Assembly: GCF_963676475.1 (NCBI RefSeq)
Contig: NZ_OY781106.1
Location: 682,001 to 746,000 of the forward strand
Direction: 5' to 3'
DNA: 64,000 nt
Source: an uncultured Celeribacter sp.
Lineage (GTDB): Bacteria; Pseudomonadota; Alphaproteobacteria; Rhodobacterales; Rhodobacteraceae
Below the pieces are notes generated by a model that saw only the letters and a list, made by a program, of their open reading frames with translations, ran no database searches and was not told the DNA's origin. This document shows positions 1 through 6,643 of this stretch, one piece after another (the first letter of the stretch is position 1; every line of letters begins with the position of its first letter). Both the position numbers and the translations under genes were made by a program.

Positions 1-1
1 G

Positions 2-3000
2 GGCTGGAAGGGCGGCTATTTCTCCTCGGAAGACGACGCCAAAGCCTATTACGACGAGATGCGGTTCACCCTGGCGGCCCAGATGGGCGCGCCGAACAGC
101 CCGCAGTGGTTCAACACCGGTCTGCACTGGGCTTACGGCATCGACGGTCCGGGGCAGGGGCATTATTATGTGGATTATCAATCCGGTGAGCTGACGCGCT
201 CGTCCTCCGCCTATGAGCATCCGCAGCCGCATGCCTGTTTCATCCAATCCGTCGCCGACGATCTTGTGTCCGATGGCGGCATCATGGATCTCTGGGTGCG
301 TGAGGCGCGTCTGTTCAAATACGGTTCCGGCACCGGCACCAACTTTTCCTCGCTGCGCGCGGCCAATGAGAGCCTCTCGGGCGGGGGCAAATCCTCCGGC
401 CTCATGGGGTTCCTGAAAATCGGCGACCGGGCAGCGGGCGCGATCAAATCCGGCGGCACCACGCGCCGCGCGGCGAAGATGGTGATCTGCGACATGGATC
501 ACCCGGACATCGAGGATTTCATCAACTGGAAAGTGATCGAAGAGCAGAAAGTGGCGTCCATCGTCGCGGGCTCGAAGATGCACGAACGCCAGCTCAATGC
601 GATTTTCGACGCGATTGGCACTTGGGACGGCGCGGAAGCCGATGCTTTCGACCCAAGCAAGAACCCGGCGCTGAAGGCGGCTGTCAAATCCGCGAAACAG
701 GTCGCCATTCCTGAGACCTACGTCAAACGTGTGCTGGATTACGCGAAACAGGGCTATTCCTCGATCGAATTCCCGACCTATGACACCGATTGGGACAGCG
801 AGGCCTATGCCTCCGTCTCCGGTCAGAACTCCAACAACTCCGTGCGCGTGACGGACGCTTTCCTCAAGGCCGTGAAAGACGATGCCGAATGGGAGCTTTT
901 GCGCCGCACCGACAGGAAGGTCGCCAAGACCGTCAAGGCCCGCGATCTTTGGGAACAGGTCGGTCATGCCGCCTGGGCCTGTGCCGATCCGGGCATCCAG
1001 TTCCACGATACCATCAACGCCTGGCACACCTGCCCGGAAGACGGCGAAATTCGCGGCTCCAACCCGTGCTCCGAGTATATGTTCCTCGATGACACGGCCT
1101 GTAACCTGGCCTCGATGAACCTGCTGACCTTCTTGCACGATGGTGTGTTCGACGCAGAAAGCTACATGCATGCGACCCGCATCTGGACGCTGACGCTGGA
1201 AATCTCCGTGATGATGGCGCAATTCCCGTCGCAAGAGATCGCGCAGCGCTCCTATGACTTCCGCACGCTGGGTCTGGGTTACGCCAACATCGGCGGGCTG
1301 TTGATGAACATGGGCTTTGGCTATGACAGCGACGAGGCGCGCGCGCTGGCCGGTGCTCTGACCGCGATCATGACCGGCGTGTCCTATGCGACCTCCGCCG
1401 AGATCGCGGGCGAGTTGGGGGCGTTCGACAAGTTCGAGAAGAACCGCGAGCATATGCTCCGCGTCATCCGCAACCACCGCACGGCTGCCTATGGCAAAAC
1501 CACGGGCTACGAAGGCCTTGAGGTCAAGCCGGTCGCTTTGGATCACGCCAACTGCCCCGACGCCCATCTCGTCGAGCTGGCGAAATCCGCTTGGGACGAG
1601 GCGCTGAGCCTCGGCGAGAAAAACGGCTACCGCAACGCGCAGGTGTCTGTGATTGCGCCCACCGGCACCATCGGTCTGGTGATGGATTGCGACACGACGG
1701 GGATCGAGCCGGACTTTGCGCTGGTGAAATTCAAGAAACTCGCGGGCGGTGGTTACTTCAAAATCATCAACCGCTCCGTGCCGGCAGCTCTTGAGAAACT
1801 TGGCTATTCTTCGTCTGAGATCGAGGAGATCGTGTCCTACGCCGTGGGCCATGGCACCATCGGCAATGCACCGGGGATCAACCACACTGCGCTGATCGGC
1901 CACGGCTTCGGTCAGGCGCAGATCGACAAGATCGAGGCCGCGCTGCCCTCGGCCTTCGACATCCGCTTTGTGTTCAACCAATGGACGCTGGGCGAAGAGT
2001 TCTGCACCGGGACGCTCGGCATTCCGGCGGCGAAACTCAATGATCCGTCTTTTGACCTGCTGCGCAGCCTCGGCTTTACCGCCAAAGACATCGCGGCGGC
2101 CAACGATCACGTCTGCGGCACGATGACCCTCGAAGGCGCGCCCTTCCTCAAGGAAGAACACTACCACGTCTTCGATTGCGCCAATGCCTGCGGCAAAAAA
2201 GGCAAGCGGTATCTGTCGGTTGAGAGCCATATCACCATGATGGCGGCGGCGCAGTCCTTTATCTCCGGCGCGATCTCCAAGACGATCAACATGCCGAATG
2301 ACGCCACCATCGAGGATTGTCAGGCCGCCTATGAGCTGTCCTGGTCCTTGGGCACGAAAGCCAATGCGCTCTACCGTGACGGCTCGAAACTGTCGCAGCC
2401 GCTGGCGACCGCTTTGATCGAGAATGACGAAGAGGCCGAGGAAATTCTCGCAACCGGCACCGCGCAGGAAAAAGCCGCCGTGCTGGCCGAGAAGATCGTC
2501 GAGAAGGTCATCATCAAAGAGGTCGCCCGCGGCCGCGAAAAGATGCCGGATCGTCGCAAGGGCTACACCCAGAAATCCATCGTTGGCGGGCATAAGGTCT
2601 ACCTGCGCACCGGCGAGTACGAAGACGGCTCTCTGGGCGAGATCTTCATCGACATGCACAAAGAGGGCGCCGGTTTCCGGGCGATGATGAACAACTTCGC
2701 CATCGCGGTCTCTGTCGGTCTGCAATACGGCGTGCCGCTTGAGGAATTTGTCGATGCCTTCACCTTCACGAAATTCGAACCGGCGGGCATGGTGCAGGGC
2801 AACGACTCGATCAAAAACGCCACCTCGATCCTCGACTATATCTTCCGCGAGTTGGCCGTGTCGTACCTCGACCGCACCGATCTGGCGCATGTCAAACCGC
2901 AGGGCGCGGCCTTTGACGATCTCGACAAGGATGCCGCGGAAGGTGTGTCCAACATCAAGACCCCGTCGGAAAGTGCCTCGGCCAAATCCATCGAGGTGCT

Positions 3001-3322
3001 GAAACAGATTTCCTCGACCGGCTATCTGCGCAAGCGCCTGCCGCAGGAACTCGTTGTTTTGCAAGGTGGAATGCAGTCGGGCGCCGTGGTGCTGGAGGGC
3101 TCCATCGACCCGCAGGTCGCGCTTCAGACGCTGGTGCCTGAGACCAAGGCAACCTTGGAAACGGCGCTCTCCACCGGCACCGTGTCGATGACCGCGCGCG
3201 ACAAGGCAAAGATGCAGGGCTACGAGGGCGATCCTTGTGGCGAATGCGGCAACTACACGCTGGTGCGCAATGGCACCTGCATGAAATGCAACACCTGCGG
3301 CGGCACGTCCGGCTGTAGCTGA
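2..3322 (+). CDS. nrdJ: Vitamin B12-dependent (class II) ribonucleotide reductase, 5' truncated by window edge
   Basis: Reduces ribonucleotides to deoxyribonucleotides with an adenosylcobalamin-generated thiyl radical, so it needs no oxygen and no separate radical subunit. The frame is open from base 2, so the true start lies before the window; 1106 residues are visible. Seen: NPCSE at about visible residue 354, followed by TACNLASMNL whose Cys (about 367) sits where the family's thiyl-radical Cys is expected; PTGTIG near 553; a long C-terminal insert; and a Cys-rich tail (CGECGNY, CMKCNTCGG, final C) of zinc-ribbon type that probably supplies the redox-active pair. Class II enzymes of this long type are usual in Rhodobacterales. 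I estimate that 100-150 N-terminal residues are missing. A small gene follows 11 bp after the stop and may be cotranscribed. Confidence 0.96.
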   Translation, partial: GWKGGYFSSEDDAKAYYDEMRFTLAAQMGAPNSPQWFNTGLHWAYGIDGPGQGHYYVDYQSGELTRSSSAYEHPQPHACFIQSVADDLVSDGGIMDLWVREARLFKYGSGTGTNFSSLRAANESLSGGGKSSGLMGFLKIGDRAAGAIKSGGTTRRAAKMVICDMDHPDIEDFINWKVIEEQKVASIVAGSKMHERQLNAIFDAIGTWDGAEADAFDPSKNPALKAAVKSAKQVAIPETYVKRVLDYAKQGYSSIEFPTYDTDWDSEAYASVSGQNSNNSVRVTDAFLKAVKDDAEWELLRRTDRKVAKTVKARDLWEQVGHAAWACADPGIQFHDTINAWHTCPEDGEIRGSNPCSEYMFLDDTACNLASMNLLTFLHDGVFDAESYMHATRIWTLTLEISVMMAQFPSQEIAQRSYDFRTLGLGYANIGGLLMNMGFGYDSDEARALAGALTAIMTGVSYATSAEIAGELGAFDKFEKNREHMLRVIRNHRTAAYGKTTGYEGLEVKPVALDHANCPDAHLVELAKSAWDEALSLGEKNGYRNAQVSVIAPTGTIGLVMDCDTTGIEPDFALVKFKKLAGGGYFKIINRSVPAALEKLGYSSSEIEEIVSYAVGHGTIGNAPGINHTALIGHGFGQAQIDKIEAALPSAFDIRFVFNQWTLGEEFCTGTLGIPAAKLNDPSFDLLRSLGFTAKDIAAANDHVCGTMTLEGAPFLKEEHYHVFDCANACGKKGKRYLSVESHITMMAAAQSFISGAISKTINMPNDATIEDCQAAYELSWSLGTKANALYRDGSKLSQPLATALIENDEEAEEILATGTAQEKAAVLAEKIVEKVIIKEVARGREKMPDRRKGYTQKSIVGGHKVYLRTGEYEDGSLGEIFIDMHKEGAGFRAMMNNFAIAVSVGLQYGVPLEEFVDAFTFTKFEPAGMVQGNDSIKNATSILDYIFRELAVSYLDRTDLAHVKPQGAAFDDLDKDAAEGVSNIKTPSESASAKSIEVLKQISSTGYLRKRLPQELVVLQGGMQSGAVVLEGSIDPQVALQTLVPETKATLETALSTGTVSMTARDKAKMQGYEGDPCGECGNYTLVRNGTCMKCNTCGGTSGCS

Positions 3323-3333
3323 GGAGCATGAGA

Positions 3334-3594
3334 ATGGAATTGGTATTCGACATCGCCGGACAACTTTGCGCGGCAGATCGCGTGACGATGCGCGGCAACA
3401 CTTTGGAGGCGGAGTTCGACCGCAACGTCGTGGGCGCGCTGGCCGATGCCTATGACGGCAGTCATGCAGTCTCTGTCTTGGGCGTTCCGTCGCTGTCGGT
3501 GACCTATTCGGTGCAAACCTACCGCACCGAGGGCGAGCGCGGATGCCGCGCGACGTTTTCGGTCAACAGCTCTGCGGGGCAGATGCTGCATTAA
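3334..3594 (+). CDS. Small hypothetical protein downstream of nrdJ
   Basis: About 86 residues, family not recognised. ATG 3334 is preferred over ATG 3328 because AGGAG at 3322-3326 lies 7 bases before 3334 but only 1 base before 3328. The protein has no signal peptide or membrane segment, one Cys, and alternating hydrophobic and charged residues suggesting a small beta-rich fold. It begins 11 bp after nrdJ and probably shares its transcript. A 9-bp hairpin (GGATCACCC 3603-3611 with GGGTGATCC 3621-3629) follows the stop; it has no T-run, so it may protect the mRNA end rather than terminate. Confidence 0.6.
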   Translation: MELVFDIAGQLCAADRVTMRGNTLEAEFDRNVVGALADAYDGSHAVSVLGVPSLSVTYSVQTYRTEGERGCRATFSVNSSAGQMLH

Positions 3595-3636
3595 AGGAAT
3601 ACGGATCACCCGCCTCACATGGGTGATCCGGGGTGG

Positions 3637-3826
3637 GGATGCTTGGATCGACCATATGCGTCGAAAAAAGCATCCGAGTGAGGGGTTCTGATCAGAATTC
3701 CTTTTCCGGGGCGGATGCGTTCGCCCCTGACGCGGATCAGGCCGCAGGCAAAAAAACTTACCGGGCGGTATCAATGATGAGCCTGATCAGCGAACCTCAG
3801 GGGGGCCACTATGGTCCCCCTTTTTT
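3637..3826 (+). ncRNA. Candidate structured small RNA ending in a strong terminator
   Basis: Inference from structure only. This gene-free stretch contains nested complementary arms: GGATGC 3637-3642 with GCATCC 3670-3675; GGGGCG with CGCCCC around 3709-3727, a 6-bp hairpin; GATCAGGC 3735-3742 with GCCTGATC 3781-3788, enclosing a further CCGC/GCGG pairing and an A7 run; then a 9-bp terminator hairpin with T6 at 3800-3826. The same arrangement could be the 3' UTR of the nrdJ transcript. It does not match the tmRNA, SRP RNA or cobalamin riboswitch signatures I know. I found no convincing promoter. Confidence 0.35.
3800..3826 (+). terminator. Strong intrinsic terminator
   Basis: The stem GGGGGGCCA (3800-3808) pairs with TGGTCCCCC (3812-3820) through one G-T wobble, with a 3-base loop CTA and T6 at 3821-3826. 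It ends transcription coming from nrdJ or from the candidate RNA upstream. Confidence 0.85.
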
Positions 3827-3858
3827 ATCCTGTGCTGTGGTGCAGAGAAGATGCGCAT

Positions 3859-3978
3859 CCGTGACAGCCCTACGGACTGCACCCGTGACAGCCCTACGGA
3901 CTGCACCCGTGACAGCCCTACGGACTGCACCCGTGACAGCCCTACGGACTGCACCCGTGACAGCCCTACGGACTGCAC
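3859..3978 (+). repeat. Five perfect tandem copies of a 24-bp palindromic unit
   Basis: Units lie at 3859-3882, 3883-3906, 3907-3930, 3931-3954 and 3955-3978 and are identical. Each begins CCGTGACAGCC and ends GGACTGCAC around a CTAC loop. GTG-a-CAGCC can pair with GG-a-CTGCAC, giving an 8-bp stem with one bulged A on each side, so every unit is itself a small hairpin. There are no unique spacers, so it is not a CRISPR array. A UUCG-capped hairpin (GGGGC-ttcg-GCCTC, near 3997-4010) follows. Confidence 0.95.
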
Positions 3979-4073
3979 GTTGAACAAGCAAAGCTTGGGG
4001 CTTCGGCCTCCGTTTCTTGTCTTGGTGTCGTGACGTGTGTTCTTCGGGCAGACCCTCGGGGGAGGGGCCTTAA

Positions 4074-4117
4074 AGCGTTTTTACTTAAACCTGACACAAG
4101 GTTTGAGCAGAAACGCT
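4074..4117 (+). repeat. Intergenic hairpin 1 (AGCGTTT/AAACGCT arms)
   Basis: The outer arms AGCGTTT 4074-4080 and AAACGCT 4111-4117 enclose an inner hairpin AAACCT 4087-4092 with AGGTTT 4099-4104, loop GACACA. It lacks a terminator T-run. Together with the next hairpin it fills the gap between the 24-bp array and the leftward gene ending at 4185. Confidence 0.6.
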
Positions 4118-4140
4118 GTACGACGTTCAAGCGGGAGCGC

Positions 4141-4183
4141 GCGTTTCGACTTTATCTGGTAAATCAGGTTAAATTCGAAACGC
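4141..4183 (-). repeat. Intergenic hairpin 2 (GCGTTTCGA/TCGAAACGC arms)
   Basis: The 9-bp perfect arms 4141-4149 and 4175-4183 are extended inward by TTTA/TAAA. It lies directly behind the stop codon (4185-4187) of the leftward gene, so on that strand it would form the 3' end of the mRNA. Its GCGTTT/AAACGC ends match those of the neighbouring hairpin, suggesting a related repeat family. Confidence 0.6.
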
Positions 4184-4184
4184 C

Positions 4185-4448
4185 TTAAGCGGCCATACTC
4201 GCGGCAAAGTCTCGGAGCGCCTGGGCCAATTCGGGGGCGACGTCACGCTGCAAAGGGGTGAGGCGATCGCAAATGCGCACCCCGTTTTCCATTCGGGTCC
4301 TGAAAGAGACCATGGTGCCCGGGTCCGGCATGGTAAAAGACCCAAGCATAGCGTCTGCGCCGGAAGCATAAACCAAATCTGCGTGGTCGCTGCACCAAAT
4401 CACCGCTTTATGCGCGGCTGGGTCCGACCAGATAACAATTCCATCCAT
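4185..4448 (-). CDS. Small hypothetical protein
   Basis: 87 residues from ATG 4448, which has AAGAG about 7 bases upstream; a GTG at 4481 would add 11 residues but has a poorer ribosome site. The N-terminal half has a strand-rich pattern (GIVIWSD, KAVIWCSD, MVSFRTR) faintly like an OB or cold-shock fold, and the C-terminus is helical (APELAQALRDFAAS). I cannot assign a function. It is divergent from the XRE-type regulator at 4827 across a 378-bp gap that must hold both promoters. Confidence 0.55.
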   Translation of the reverse strand: MDGIVIWSDPAAHKAVIWCSDHADLVYASGADAMLGSFTMPDPGTMVSFRTRMENGVRICDRLTPLQRDVAPELAQALRDFAASMAA

Positions 4449-4826
4449 TTGAATACTCTTCGATACTCTAAGCGATGTCACGTTCTATGAGCGTAGATTT
4501 ATAGCATGCACTGATATGACGACATATTCCGATTTATGTGTCATGATCGAACAGGTTCTGACGCTAACTCGCGTCAATTATGCTCAATTCCTGAGTTTTG
4601 GAACAAAACTGTATCAAAAAAAGCTCCGAACGCGCATATTTACTACATTTGGGGGAGGCGAGCGCATCGGGATGCTCTTAAATGGATTTAAGGAAGACAT
4701 CTGTGTGACATCCTTACCGAAGCGCCCACTCGGTAGACACGAAACGGCGCAGGCCCTCAATGGGGCAGATACGAAGACGCACAGATCGACCAAAAGTGGC
4801 TTAACGGCTGCTTGGAAGGGGGAACC
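4449..4826. other. Gene-free divergent promoter region
   Basis: AT-richer than its surroundings. An open frame crosses it but has no ribosome site or recognisable protein. It presumably carries the promoters of the two divergent genes; I see no clear -35/-10 pair or palindrome. Confidence 0.4.
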
Positions 4827-5621
4827 GTGACGCAAGGAGACTTATCTCCCGCGCAATTGCGCCATATTTTCGGAACAAATTTGAGACAGCTCTCGACGCG
4901 GGCGCACTCGATTTCACAGCTCTGCCGGGATCTCGGGATCAACCGGACACAGTTCAATCGCTACCTGAAAGGCGAGGCCTTCCCGCGCCCCGATGTGCTT
5001 CACAAGATTTGTCAGTATTTCGATGTCGATGCGCGCATCCTCTTGGAGCCACTGGACTGTCTGCGGGACCGCGCCGACAAGGAACTGACCTCGCAAGTCC
5101 TCTCATCATTCCTGTTCGATGTCGACGCGTTGAAAATCGCGCCGGAGGCCTTTCCGACCGGCTGTTACCTGCACCATCGCGTGTCCTATTTCGTGCCCGA
5201 ACACATCAGTACGACGCTTTTGAAATTCTACCACGATGACAGCGGAAATCTTCGTATTCAGGGCTATATGCCATACGCCTCCGGCGCCCGCATCGGCCTG
5301 CCGCAGGGCGCGAAGGCGCGTATGTTTCGCGGGCTGGTGTTTCGGCAACTGGTGGGCTTTGCCTTCGTGGTGACGATGGATCAGGTGCCTTTGATGGTGC
5401 TGGGCGGCTTTGAGCCGAATTACCTTGGCAATCCGAACTTCTATTTCGGCAGTTCGGTCTCCACGCAGGATGTCATCGCACCCTCTCCGGTCCTGTTGCA
5501 GCGGTTGGAGCCGAAACTCTCCGTCCTCGTCGCGGCAAGACATCAGATCGGTATTCGCGAGCGCAAAATCTATTCGCCACTGGTGCGCGGTTTCTTCGAC
5601 AAATTCGCGCCGCTCAGATGA
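4827..5621 (+). CDS. XRE/Cro-type helix-turn-helix transcriptional regulator with long C-terminal domain
   Basis: 264 residues. GTG 4827 is chosen because AAGGGGG ends 4 bases upstream; the in-frame TTG at 4812 precedes that site. The N-terminal helix-turn-helix spans roughly residues 25-60 (ISQLCRDLGINRTQFNRYL, then PRPDVLHKICQYFDVDA), the usual XRE layout. The remaining 200 residues form an alpha/beta region with no recognised ligand-binding motif (RMFRGLVFRQ, VAARHQIGIRERKIY). No membrane segments. Its target is unknown; the divergent small gene is the obvious candidate. It converges on ilvH across a short inverted repeat. Confidence 0.85.
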   Translation: MTQGDLSPAQLRHIFGTNLRQLSTRAHSISQLCRDLGINRTQFNRYLKGEAFPRPDVLHKICQYFDVDARILLEPLDCLRDRADKELTSQVLSSFLFDVDALKIAPEAFPTGCYLHHRVSYFVPEHISTTLLKFYHDDSGNLRIQGYMPYASGARIGLPQGAKARMFRGLVFRQLVGFAFVVTMDQVPLMVLGGFEPNYLGNPNFYFGSSVSTQDVIAPSPVLLQRLEPKLSVLVAARHQIGIRERKIYSPLVRGFFDKFAPLR

Positions 5622-5626
5622 GCGAA

Positions 5627-5646
5627 AGGGCCCGCTAGGGGGCCCT
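5627..5646. terminator. Short inverted repeat between convergent genes
   Basis: AGGGCCC 5627-5633 pairs with GGGCCCT 5640-5646. The T-run is weak (TTTC on the minus strand), so this is a modest shared terminator for the XRE gene and the ilv operon. Confidence 0.5.
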
Positions 5647-5661
5647 CAGCTCACGCCAAGA

Positions 5662-6228
5662 TCACGCGTGACTGCCACGCGACAGCGCCGCAACACCCGT
5701 GCGGGCGGTTTCCACCAGACCCAAAGGCCGCATCAGTTCGGCAAAGGCGTCGATTTTCTCCGACGGACCGGTCATCTCGAAAACAAAGCTCTCAAGCGTG
5801 CTGTCCACCACATTGGCGCGGAAAATTTCCGCCAGACGCAGCGCCTCGATGCGGTTGTTGCCGGTGCCTTCGACCTTGAACAGCGCCAGCTCGCGCTCGA
5901 TCGAGGGGCCTTCGACGGTCAGGTCGTGAACCTCATGGACGGGCACGATGCGCCCCACCTGTGCCTTGATCTGTTCGATCACATCGCGGGTGCCGGTGGT
6001 CACCACGGTGATGCGCGACAGGTGGCTTTGGTGGTTCACCTCGGCCACCGTCAGGCTTTCGATGTTATAGCCGCGGCCGGAAAACAACCCGATGACACGG
6101 GCCAGAACCCCCGCCTCGTTGTCGACCAGAACGGCCAGCGTGTGTTTCTCGATCACTTCGGCGTGGTAGTCGCGAAGGTCATAGGCGGAATGGCTCGTGG
6201 AGCCTTGTTGGATACGTAGGGCGGACAT
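5662..6228 (-). CDS. ilvH: Acetolactate synthase small (regulatory) subunit
   Basis: 188 residues. Regulatory subunit of acetohydroxyacid synthase, the first common enzyme of valine, leucine and isoleucine synthesis; it activates the large subunit and confers valine feedback inhibition. The N-terminal ACT domain is seen at about residues 27-100 (HTLAVLVDNEAGVLARVIGL, FSGRGYNIESLTVAE), followed by the C-terminal domain with ERELALFKV and an FEMTG segment typical of the family. The start codon shares its A with the stop of the preceding membrane-protein gene (TAATG), implying translational coupling. ilvI lies further upstream in the same operon. Confidence 0.96.
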   Translation of the reverse strand: MSALRIQQGSTSHSAYDLRDYHAEVIEKHTLAVLVDNEAGVLARVIGLFSGRGYNIESLTVAEVNHQSHLSRITVVTTGTRDVIEQIKAQVGRIVPVHEVHDLTVEGPSIERELALFKVEGTGNNRIEALRLAEIFRANVVDSTLESFVFEMTGPSEKIDAFAELMRPLGLVETARTGVAALSRGSHA

Positions 6229-6512
6229 TATTGTTCATCTCCCTCGATGATAGTTTCGTTGGCCTCTTGTTCTAAGAGGCGTTCTATTTTTGATCGCGTG
6301 GCAATGTCCTCTATCCGACGAATTATGAACAGAAGTACATATTGGAAGGCAACGACAGCAAGAAACCAAGCGACTGATTCAGTCAGAGAGGCTCGCTCAG
6401 AGAAGTAGAGGTAGAACGGAACGAGAAAGAGAATTTGTGCAAGTCGCAGTAAGATCAGCACAAAACTCTGCCACCACTTCGGCATTAGTGCTGTTCTAAT
6501 CATAGGCTGCAT
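6228..6512 (-). CDS. Small two-span membrane protein inserted between ilvI and ilvH
   Basis: 94 residues. ATG 6512 is preferred over GTG 6515 because a strong AGGAGG lies 5 bases upstream. Two hydrophobic segments (about residues 16-36 and 46-64) are followed by a charged, probably cytoplasmic tail rich in Glu (RRIEDIATRSKIERLLEQEA). Its base composition is clearly AT-richer than ilvI or ilvH, and I do not recognise the family. The operon position and TAATG junction with ilvH mean it is translated with the acetolactate synthase subunits, but nothing in the sequence ties it to that enzyme. It may be a recent insertion. Confidence 0.7.
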   Translation of the reverse strand: MQPMIRTALMPKWWQSFVLILLRLAQILFLVPFYLYFSERASLTESVAWFLAVVAFQYVLLFIIRRIEDIATRSKIERLLEQEANETIIEGDEQ

Positions 6513-6643
6513 CACGACCTCCTCAAAACATTGATCACATCTCGTGTGGTGAATATCTCTGTCAATCTAGGCTCATCCCGCAAGCCCCCAGGTCGCGGTC
6601 AATGCGGCCAGGATGTTGCGCAATGCTTTCCCGAAGTGTTTCA

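Noticed and set aside
3637..3826. Cobalamin riboswitch, tmRNA or SRP RNA
   Set aside because: The conserved cores of these RNAs are not present, and a riboswitch for nrdJ would lie upstream of it.
3859..3978. CRISPR array
   Set aside because: Units are contiguous with no unique spacers and no cas genes nearby.
3633..3983. Open frame running through the 24-bp array
   Set aside because: It arises because 24 is divisible by 3 and the units are identical; no ribosome site, and a terminator lies inside it.
4516..4830. Open frame of 104 codons on the plus strand before the XRE gene
   Set aside because: No ribosome site, overlaps the regulator start and has no protein-like pattern; it lies in the AT-rich promoter region.
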